From Clostridia bacterium (GTDB taxonomy: Bacteria > Bacillota_A > Clostridia > Christensenellales > Aristaeellaceae), in NCBI GenBank assembly GCA_017398245.1, contig JAFQGN010000231.1, positions 1 to 6,373 on the forward strand: 6,373 nucleotides of DNA. The letters run 5' to 3'. Numbering within the stretch: position 1 is the first letter of the stretch; every line of letters starts with the position of its first letter. Positions 1 through 4,006 of the stretch are shown here, one piece after another. The translations under genes were made by a program, and so were the position numbers. Below the pieces are notes generated by a model that worked only from the letters and a program-made list of their open reading frames with translations, was not told the DNA's origin and made no database searches.

Positions 1-14
1 CCCCCCCCCCCCCC
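1..14. other. Homopolymer C run at the window edge
   Basis: Fourteen consecutive C residues open the window, directly beyond the stop codon of the minus-strand deacetylase gene. A C/G homopolymer of this length at the very edge is most simply a contig-end or assembly artefact, though a phase-variable tract cannot be excluded. No terminator hairpin for the deacetylase transcript is visible in bases 1-28, so that transcript must end outside the window. Confidence 0.6.
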
Positions 15-28
15 GTTCCCGAAAAACG

Positions 29-730
29 TCACTCGCCCAGCAGCGCCTGCCGGTTGGTCACATAGGCGATGTCCTCGCGCCCGGCCATCATCTTGAGGAA
101 CTCCTCGAACCTGTCCCAGGTGTTTTCGATATCGAACTCATACGCATGGCCCCACACGTAATACACGCGCGGCTCGTCCGTCTTGAGATTGAGGAACTCC
201 TCGCCCATTTCGAACATTTTGTCCCATTCGCGGTGATGATACACGCTGGGCTTGTACTCGTACAGGTTTTCCTGCGGCAGGAAATCGTGCGCGGAGACCG
301 TGGTGCGCGCGTAGCGGATGCCCGTGTGCTTGCGGATCAGCTCGCTCACCCGGTGGTCAAAATTCACGCCGCCGCCCGGATACGCCATGCCGACGACCTC
401 GTATCCCACCAGCTTGCTCAGGGCGATGCGGTCTTCCTCCACCTGGCGGATGACCTCTTCGTCCGTCTGTTCCGGTAGCATGGGATGGGTCAGCGTATGC
501 GCGGCGACCTCGTGCCCGCGGTAGATCTTTTCGATCTCGCACGCGCGCGGCTTGACGTGCGCCACGGTCACGTCCTCGCGCACGAGGGAATTCGCCGTGC
601 CCAGAAAGCCGCTGTTGAGGTTGAACGTGCCCTTCATGCCGTATTTGTTGAAGAGGGCGATCAGGCGCTGGTCCTGCGTCACCGCGTCGTCATAGCTGAA
701 AGTGAGAGCTTTGGTCTTTCCGTCAAACAT
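29..730 (-). CDS. Polysaccharide deacetylase family protein (CE4 / NodB-like), cytosolic
   Basis: Protein of 233 aa with a NodB-homology (CE4) fold. Metal-dependent members remove N- or O-acetyl groups from sugars. Visible motifs: LTFSYDD (residues 9-15; Asp14 and Asp15 match the motif-1 catalytic base and metal aspartates), HTLTH (78-82; His78 and His82 are the metal histidines), AYPGG (116-120, motif-3 position) and VWGHAYEF (192-199; His195 fits the late catalytic histidine). There is no signal peptide or membrane segment, so it should act in the cytoplasm, unlike the exported peptidoglycan deacetylases. The start is ATG at 730-728 because AGGAGG (complement of 739-744) lies 8 nt upstream. 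The alternative ATG at 808 lies inside the upstream permease gene and would add a non-conserved leader. It is the second gene of an operon, 23 nt after the permease. Substrate unknown; the family assignment is firm, the exact reaction is not. Confidence 0.88.
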   Translation of the reverse strand: MFDGKTKALTFSYDDAVTQDQRLIALFNKYGMKGTFNLNSGFLGTANSLVREDVTVAHVKPRACEIEKIYRGHEVAAHTLTHPMLPEQTDEEVIRQVEEDRIALSKLVGYEVVGMAYPGGGVNFDHRVSELIRKHTGIRYARTTVSAHDFLPQENLYEYKPSVYHHREWDKMFEMGEEFLNLKTDEPRVYYVWGHAYEFDIENTWDRFEEFLKMMAGREDIAYVTNRQALLGE

Positions 731-738
731 AAGTCCCG

Positions 739-744
739 CCTCCT
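739..744 (-). promoter_or_regulatory. Ribosome binding site that fixes the deacetylase start
   Basis: The minus strand reads AGGAGG, a perfect Shine-Dalgarno hexamer, 8 nt before ATG at 730. This decides for the 233-aa protein over the longer frame beginning at 808. Confidence 0.85.
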
Positions 745-753
745 GTTTATTTG

Positions 754-1860
754 TCAGAATACGAATGCCGCCGCCAGCAGCAGCACGGCAAGAAATGCGA
801 AATTCCACGCAAGGAACACGGCCATATAGCGGCCGGGCTGCGCGCCTGCGCTGCGGGCATACAGCCGGTACGAGATCAGGCTTGCCAGAGACGCCACCGG
901 CGTTCCCAGCCCGCCTATGTTCACGCCCAGCAACAGCGCCTGCCAGTTTTCCGTAAAGGAGGAAAGCAGCACCGCCGCAGGCACATTGCTGATCACCTGC
1001 GAGACCAGTGCGCCGAACGCCAGCTCACGCCCGGCCATGCTGCCGCCGATAAACGCGCGCACGGCCTCGCTCGCGGCCAGATTTCCGGCCAGAATGAAAA
1101 AGAACACGAACGTGAGCAGCAAAGAATAGTCCACCTGCTTTACCGCCTCGCGGTCAAACACGAGACACGCAGCCGCAACGGCAGCGAATGCGCACCATAC
1201 CGGCAGAACATCCAGCACGGTGAGCAGGCACAGCGCAAACAGCCCGCCGTGCAGCGCAAGCCGCTTTGTTTTCAGCGGTTCGGCCTTTGCCGCTGCCGAT
1301 ACCGATCCCTCCGAGCGGATAGCGCCGCACCCCAGCAGCACCAGCACAAGGCTCAGCCCGGCCCAGGGGAGGATCGTTTTTTCAAACTCGGCAAAGCTCG
1401 GGCCGAAGGAGGAATATAGGTACAAATTCTGCGGGTTGCCGATGGGAGTGGCCATGGAACCGAGGTTCGCTGCGATGGTCATGAACACCACGGTGGAGAT
1501 CACGCAGCCCGGCCCCGCCGCGCCCAGCACCGCAAAACACAGCGGCACGAAGGTGATCAGAGCCACATCGTTCGTCACCAGCATCGCGGAGAAAAAGCAC
1601 AGCGCCACCAGCAGCACGGCCAGCCCGCGCGCGCCCTGCGCGCGCCGAAGCAGCGCGCCGCTCACTCTGTTCCAGAAACCGCTGCCTTTCAGCCCGGCCA
1701 CTACGGCCATCAGGCTGAACAGCAGCATCAGCACGTTCCAGTCGATATAGCCGAGGTACCCGGCCGTAGGCGGCGTGACCAGCATCGAAAGCAGCGCCGC
1801 CAGCGCGCTCACGCACAATACCACTTCGCCCTTTATGAACCGCACGATCTTTGCAAGCAT
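754..1860 (-). CDS. ArsB/NhaD/SLC13-type ion transporter superfamily permease
   Basis: Integral membrane protein of 368 aa, mostly hydrophobic, with about 9-11 predicted membrane spans. It shows the two related half-signatures of the ion transporter (IT) superfamily. In the N-terminal half these are LVTNDVALITFVPL (94-107) and NLGSMATPIGNPQN (132-145). In the C-terminal half they are SQVISNVPAAVLLSSF (287-302) and NIGGLGTPVASLAS (314-327). In this superfamily such re-entrant loops form the ion and substrate site of arsenite, Na+/H+ and dicarboxylate/citrate carriers. At 368 aa it is shorter than typical ArsB or NhaD proteins (about 400-430 aa), but both halves are complete, so it is not obviously truncated. 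ATG at 1860-1858 follows AAAAGGA with a rather long 11-nt spacer. It is first in an operon with the deacetylase. Substrate cannot be told from sequence: an organic anion, arsenite or Na+/H+ are all possible. No arsR or arsC neighbour supports arsenite. Confidence 0.85.
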   Translation of the reverse strand: MLAKIVRFIKGEVVLCVSALAALLSMLVTPPTAGYLGYIDWNVLMLLFSLMAVVAGLKGSGFWNRVSGALLRRAQGARGLAVLLVALCFFSAMLVTNDVALITFVPLCFAVLGAAGPGCVISTVVFMTIAANLGSMATPIGNPQNLYLYSSFGPSFAEFEKTILPWAGLSLVLVLLGCGAIRSEGSVSAAAKAEPLKTKRLALHGGLFALCLLTVLDVLPVWCAFAAVAAACLVFDREAVKQVDYSLLLTFVFFFILAGNLAASEAVRAFIGGSMAGRELAFGALVSQVISNVPAAVLLSSFTENWQALLLGVNIGGLGTPVASLASLISYRLYARSAGAQPGRYMAVFLAWNFAFLAVLLLAAAFVF

Positions 1861-1885
1861 ATCGTTCCATATCCTTTTGCGTCAT

Positions 1886-1925
1886 ATTATAGGTAAGTAT
1901 ACTGCAACAGCCTCCCCTTCGGCAA
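1886..1925 (-). promoter_or_regulatory. Candidate promoter of the permease-deacetylase operon
   Basis: On the minus strand TTGCCG (complement of 1920-1925) is followed after 18 nt by TATACT (complement of 1896-1901), a plausible SigA promoter about 40 nt upstream of the permease ATG. A second, perfect -10 hexamer TATAAT lies at the complement of 1886-1891 but has no good -35 at 16-18 nt. Which -10 is used is not decided by the sequence. Confidence 0.5.
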
Positions 1926-1950
1926 CGCATTTTTCGTTAGCCCGCGCCGC

Positions 1951-1962
1951 TTTTGCGCAAAA
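1951..1962. promoter_or_regulatory. Perfect 12-bp palindrome, possible operator
   Basis: TTTTGCGCAAAA reads identically on both strands. It lies between the divergent promoters, 10 bp upstream of the hydrolase -35 and about 26 bp upstream of the operon's -35. Position and symmetry suit a dimeric regulator acting on one or both transcripts, but no regulator gene is nearby and a chance palindrome is possible. Confidence 0.3.
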
Positions 1963-1972
1963 AGATTCCATC

Positions 1973-2001
1973 TTGCCAAATTGCGCGCCATAGAGCATAA
2001 T
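1973..2001 (+). promoter_or_regulatory. SigA-type promoter of the alpha/beta hydrolase gene
   Basis: TTGCCA (1973-1978) and CATAAT (1996-2001) are separated by 17 nt. Transcription would start near 2008, leaving a leader of about 20 nt that contains the purine-rich ribosome binding site (AAAGGGGAGAGGG, 2013-2025) before ATG at 2028. Confidence 0.65.
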
Positions 2002-2027
2002 GGTAGCAGAAGAAAGGGGAGAGGGAC

Positions 2028-2945
2028 ATGCCCAAAACCACCGAATATATCATGAAATCCAATTCTGACGGCCTGCGCGTCTCCGTTTTGTGTATCGAGC
2101 CCGATACCGCGCCCAAGGCAGTTTTGCAAATGGCCCACGGTATGGCCGAGCATAAGGAACGCTATATCGGGCTGATGGAATACCTCGCCTCGCGTGGCTA
2201 TGTCTGCGTCATGAACGACCACCGCGGCCACGGGAAATCCATCTGCTTTGCCGAAGACCTCGGCTATTTCGGAAAAGTCGGCGCGAAATACATCGTGGAC
2301 GACCTGCACCAGATCACGCTCGATCTGCGCGCGAAGTACCCCGGCCTTCCGCTGTTCCTGTACGGCCACAGCATGGGCTCGCTCGTCGTGCGCGTGTACC
2401 GCTCTATTTACGAACAGGATATCGACGGCCTCATCGTGTGCGGAAGCCCGGGCAGAAACGAAAAGGCCAAAACGCTTTCCAAAGTTCTGCACGCCTTTAT
2501 GACCATCCACGGCGCGCATACCCGCAGCGGCCTTGTGGAAAGGCTGACCGCCGTCTCCAACAAGCGCTTTGAGCACGAGGGCTCGTCCTTTGCATGGCTC
2601 AATTCCGATCCGCTGGAAGTCCAAAAGTACGAGGACGACCCCATGTGTGGCTATCGCTTCACCCTTAACGGCTACCACGCGCTGGCCAAGCTGCTCGCCG
2701 GGGCCTACATGCCCATGAAGACGGCAAAGCCTGATATGCCGATCCATTTCCTCGCCGGCGCGGACGACCCCTGCCTGCCCGACGAGGCCGGCTTCATGGA
2801 CGCCGTCGAGCAGATGAAAAAGAACGGCTGCCGCCGCGTGACGCATAAGCTCTATCCCGGCATGCGCCACGAGATCCACCTTGAGCGCAACAGGCAGCAG
2901 GTCTGGCAGGATCTGGGCGATGTGATGGACGGCTGGCTGGTCTGA
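2028..2945 (+). CDS. Alpha/beta hydrolase, monoacylglycerol lipase / lysophospholipase type
   Basis: Serine hydrolase of 305 aa in the Hydrolase_4 (serine aminopeptidase S33-like) family, whose members cleave monoglycerides, lysophospholipids or similar esters. The oxyanion-hole segment is HGMAEH (37-42). DHRGHGKS (64-71) is the family strand-turn motif. The nucleophile elbow is GHSMG (113-117, Ser115). The acid is in GADDP (244-248, Asp246 or Asp247), and the catalytic His281 is in MRHEIHLE (279-286). The triad is complete and in the right order. A lid-like segment lies roughly at 140-220. There is no signal peptide, so it is cytosolic. ATG at 2028 follows a strong AGGGGAGAGG ribosome binding site and its own promoter; TGA ends at 2945. 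It is transcribed divergently from the permease-deacetylase operon and seems monocistronic. Natural substrate not determinable; pldB- or mgl-like naming would be a guess. Confidence 0.9.
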   Translation: MPKTTEYIMKSNSDGLRVSVLCIEPDTAPKAVLQMAHGMAEHKERYIGLMEYLASRGYVCVMNDHRGHGKSICFAEDLGYFGKVGAKYIVDDLHQITLDLRAKYPGLPLFLYGHSMGSLVVRVYRSIYEQDIDGLIVCGSPGRNEKAKTLSKVLHAFMTIHGAHTRSGLVERLTAVSNKRFEHEGSSFAWLNSDPLEVQKYEDDPMCGYRFTLNGYHALAKLLAGAYMPMKTAKPDMPIHFLAGADDPCLPDEAGFMDAVEQMKKNGCRRVTHKLYPGMRHEIHLERNRQQVWQDLGDVMDGWLV

Positions 2946-2954
2946 GCGATATGG

Positions 2955-2975
2955 TTCGGAGTCGCTTCCTCCGAA
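2955..2975 (+). other. Weak hairpin just after the hydrolase stop codon
   Basis: TTCGGAG (2955-2961) pairs perfectly with CTCCGAA (2969-2975) around a 7-nt loop, starting 10 nt after the TGA. No T-tract follows, so it is a poor intrinsic terminator, though it could mark the transcript end. It overlaps the first unit of the repeat array described next. Confidence 0.35.
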
Positions 2976-3172
2976 AGGGGCGGCCCTGCAACGCGCAGCG
3001 CACCCGTGGCCGCTTCTCTGGGGGATAGGGCGGCGCTCAAATGACCAGTGCTTCCGACTGCGGCTGCGACCGGCGGACTGCTTTTTCGGGGAGAGGGCGG
3101 CTTTGTGACGAGTAGTTCAAACGGTTGCGAGCATAACGGATCGGTCGCTTTTTCCCGGAGAGAGAGGCTGCG
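2962..3172. repeat. Four degenerate tandem repeat units (about 67-nt period)
   Basis: This gene-less GC-rich stretch contains four related blocks with the consensus GCTTYYTC-GGRGARRGGCGGC. They begin with GCTT at 2964, 3012, 3080 and 3147, so the spacing is 48, 68 and 67 nt. Blocks two and three also agree beyond the core, as in GACCAGTGCTTC (3043-3054) against GACGAGTAGTTC (3107-3118). On the minus strand a long open frame runs through, repeating the peptide pattern PLSxREKAT, SPRKSSP, LSPREAAT, LSEEAT. It has no ribosome binding site and crosses the tRNA promoter, so I regard it as a by-product of the repeats. No known insertion sequence is recognised. Confidence 0.55.
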
Positions 3173-3233
3173 AAAAAAAGTTTTGGATTTTTTGAAAAAA
3201 GGTGTTGACAAATCGGCCCGGCTGTCATATAAT
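3172..3233 (+). promoter_or_regulatory. Strong stable-RNA promoter with AT-tract upstream element
   Basis: TTGACA (3205-3210) and TATAAT (3228-3233) are both perfect consensus, with the ideal 17-nt spacer. Immediately upstream, 3173-3199 carries A7, T4, T6 and A6 tracts, typical of an UP element that binds the RNA polymerase alpha subunit at tRNA and rRNA promoters. The predicted start is near 3240, about 40 nt before the first tRNA, leaving a 5' leader to be removed by RNase P. Confidence 0.88.
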
Positions 3234-3251
3234 ATCATTCGTCAGCCGGGC
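3216..3251. promoter_or_regulatory. 9-bp inverted repeat flanking the tRNA promoter -10 box
   Basis: GCCCGGCTG (3216-3224) and CAGCCGGGC (3243-3251) are perfect inverted repeats separated by 18 bp that contain the TATAAT. The left arm sits in the promoter spacer and the right arm covers the probable start site, so it cannot form a full hairpin in the transcript. As DNA it looks like an operator or a supercoil-sensitive dyad. Function is inferred from position only. Confidence 0.5.
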
Positions 3252-3280
3252 AGCAACGCTTGAGCGACACAACAGCATAC

Positions 3281-3354
3281 TGCCGAATGGTGTAACGGTA
3301 ACACTAACGACTCTGACTCGTTCATTCTAGGTTCGAATCCTAGTTCGGCAGCCA
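3281..3354 (+). tRNA. tRNA-Gln (anticodon CTG)
   Basis: A full cloverleaf is visible. Acceptor TGCCGAA (3281-3287) pairs with TTCGGCA (3344-3350); discriminator G3351; encoded CCA 3352-3354. D stem GTGT (3290-3293) pairs with ACAC (3301-3304). Anticodon stem AACGA/TCGTT surrounds the loop CTCTGAC (3311-3317), whose anticodon CTG reads CAG. The variable region has 4 nt. T arm CTAGG/CCTAG surrounds TTCGAAT (3332-3338). The first pair is U1-A72, usual for bacterial tRNA-Gln; in organisms that charge it through GluRS, the GatCAB amidotransferase recognises this pair. First gene of a two-tRNA transcript. Confidence 0.97.
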
Positions 3355-3357
3355 TAT

Positions 3358-3433
3358 GCCTCCATAGTCAAGAGGCCTAAGACGTCGCCCTCTCACGGCG
3401 AAAACTGGGGTTCGAATCCCCATGGAGGTGCCA
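3358..3433 (+). tRNA. tRNA-Glu (anticodon CTC)
   Basis: Acceptor GCCTCCA (3358-3364) pairs with TGGAGGT (3423-3429), giving six canonical pairs plus a terminal G1-U72 wobble; discriminator G3430; encoded CCA 3431-3433. The D stem has three clear pairs, GTC (3367-3369) with GAC (3381-3383). Anticodon stem TCGCC/GGCGA surrounds CTCTCAC (3390-3396), anticodon CTC reading GAG. The variable region has 4 nt (no position 47). T arm TGGGG/CCCCA surrounds TTCGAAT (3411-3417). It lies 3 nt after the tRNA-Gln CCA, so the two are co-transcribed. The G1-U72 end pair is unusual, since G1-C72 is the norm. Confidence 0.96.
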
Positions 3434-3435
3434 AA

Positions 3436-3470
3436 TCCGAATGCAAGAGCATTCGGGTTTTTTATTTTTA
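3436..3470 (+). terminator. Intrinsic terminator of the tRNA-Gln/tRNA-Glu transcript
   Basis: CCGAATGC (3437-3444) and GCATTCGG (3449-3456) form a perfect 8-bp stem with an AAGA loop, followed by a T-rich run (3458-3470, TTTTTTATTTTT after the first T). It begins 3 nt after the tRNA-Glu CCA. This is a textbook Rho-independent terminator. Confidence 0.95.
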
Positions 3471-3640
3471 CCCGAAAAACGCGATGCTCTGATCATAAGC
3501 GCGTGGGAAAAACCAGCGGATTTCCGAAAAGCGAAAGCAGATCTTTCCCTGTCTCCCGGAGAACCGGCCCACGCCGGCGGGCAATGCTGACAAACAATAG
3601 CTTCCGCCGAAACACACATGATTCCCGCGTATTCATAGCA
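3471..3640. other. Intergenic stretch with no recognised feature
   Basis: I see no convincing gene, RNA or promoter here. Short open frames exist on both strands but lack ribosome binding sites, and their sequences are rich in serine, arginine and histidine in no recognisable pattern. A GC-rich patch, GGCCCACGCCGGCGGGC (3567-3583), is locally self-complementary. Confidence 0.5.
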
Positions 3641-3647
3641 CATGGAC

Positions 3648-3683
3648 GGACCAAACGGTACGTTTGGCCGGCCTCTTCTTTTT
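3648..3683 (+). repeat. Hairpin element A with T-rich tail, related to element B
   Basis: CCAAACG (3651-3657) and CGTTTGG (3661-3667) form a 7-bp stem around GTA. The outer part of the stem is degenerate (alternating matches and mismatches) and a T-rich tail follows (3674-3683). The core ACGGTACGT (3655-3663) and the flanks GGCCGGCCT and TTCTTTT resemble element B 134 nt downstream. It looks like a decayed terminator-like duplicate; there is no obvious gene upstream for it to terminate. Confidence 0.5.
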
Positions 3684-3710
3684 ACGGAAAAACATCATTG
3701 CCCAATAGAT

Positions 3711-3749
3711 GGGATTCCAAAGGGCTGAAAGTCCATTTGCAGGGAACCT
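3711..3749 (+). other. Imperfect hairpin between elements A and B
   Basis: GGGCT (3722-3726) pairs with AGTCC (3730-3734) around GAA. The stem extends through CAAA (3718-3721) with TTTG (3736-3739) past a bulged A. TTC (3715-3717) then pairs with GAA (3744-3746), and GG (3712-3713) with CC (3747-3748). Together with element B's terminator this could be the body of a small RNA, but no promoter better than a weak TTTACG around 3682 is seen and no known riboswitch or RNA family is recognised. Confidence 0.25.
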
Positions 3750-3775
3750 GAGACTCTGACCCCGGCGTGCTCTCA

Positions 3776-3818
3776 CAGGCTGGCCCACACGGTACGTGTA
3801 GCCAGCCTGTTTCTTTCT
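3776..3818 (+). terminator. Hairpin element B, probable intrinsic terminator
   Basis: CAGGCTGGC (3776-3784) pairs with GCCAGCCTG (3801-3809). After a small internal loop (CC against A), ACACG (3787-3791) pairs with CGTGT (3795-3799) around GTA. The 14-bp stem is followed directly by TTTCTTTCT (3810-3818), which makes a plus-strand terminator likely. What transcript it ends is unclear, because the tRNA transcript already has a strong terminator at 3436-3470. Confidence 0.6.
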
Positions 3819-3844
3819 GCCGAGAGGATTCATATACCCATATT

Positions 3845-3897
3845 GAGGATTCTTAAGGGAATCATTCCCTTAAGCGGGGTGTGGGGCAGAGCCCCAC
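3845..3897 (+). repeat. Palindromic intergenic repeat, copy 1 (two-hairpin module)
   Basis: CTTAAGGGAA (3852-3861) and TTCCCTTAAG (3865-3874) form a perfect 10-bp stem around TCA. A second perfect stem follows, GTGGGGC (3881-3887) with GCCCCAC (3891-3897) around AGA. The first hairpin is repeated with compensated changes at 6347-6369. The module lies upstream of the alpha-galactosidase promoter, so it is not part of that mRNA leader. It resembles dispersed REP-like palindromes of Clostridia; I infer this from structure, not from a search. Confidence 0.65.
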
Positions 3898-3922
3898 CAT
3901 CTCCTTCTGCGCAAAGATGCGC

Positions 3923-3951
3923 TTGTTTTGCATCGGAATATTCATTATAAT
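3923..3951 (+). promoter_or_regulatory. SigA-type promoter of the alpha-galactosidase gene
   Basis: TTGTTT (3923-3928) and a perfect TATAAT (3946-3951) are separated by 17 nt. The predicted start is near 3958, giving a leader of about 50 nt before ATG at 4007. The local drop in GC supports the call. Confidence 0.75.
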
Positions 3952-3964
3952 AGAAATGATGCAA
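3928..3964. promoter_or_regulatory. 7-bp inverted repeat around the alpha-galactosidase -10, possible operator
   Basis: TTGCATC (3928-3934) and GATGCAA (3958-3964) are perfect inverted repeats, arm centres 30 bp apart, enclosing the -10 box and probable start. A third GATGC half-site lies at 3916-3920. The spacing of about three helical turns would suit a dimeric or looping sugar-responsive repressor, but no regulator gene is in view. Confidence 0.35.
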
Positions 3965-4006
3965 TACCGCGGGGCAAACCCGCTTGAAACGGAAAGAGGG
4001 AGAAAC

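Noticed and set aside
1887..2879. A 330-codon open frame on the minus strand antisense to the alpha/beta hydrolase
   Set aside because: Same composition effect. It covers a gene with a complete catalytic triad, and it runs through the promoter region.
2852..3238. A 128-codon minus-strand frame spanning the repeat array and tRNA promoter
   Set aside because: It starts inside the tRNA promoter, has no ribosome binding site, and its peptide pattern is explained by the degenerate DNA repeats.
3048..3263. A 71-codon plus-strand frame across the repeat array and tRNA promoter
   Set aside because: It has no ribosome binding site, reads through the TTGACA/TATAAT promoter, and its sequence follows the DNA repeats and A/T tracts.
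3281..3470. tRNA-associated integration site (att) of a mobile element
   Set aside because: No direct repeat of a tRNA 3' end was noticed downstream, and no integrase gene is in the window.
3690..3820. T-box, 6S RNA or known riboswitch
   Set aside because: No T-box specifier or GGGTGGAACC-type antiterminator motif, no long central-bubble 6S fold, and no recognisable aptamer core. Only generic hairpins are present.
3881..4006. 42-codon N-terminal extension of the alpha-galactosidase
   Set aside because: It would encode the repeat hairpin and the promoter. The ATG at 4007 has a good ribosome binding site and places the catalytic residues within one position of the Geobacillus AgaA numbering.
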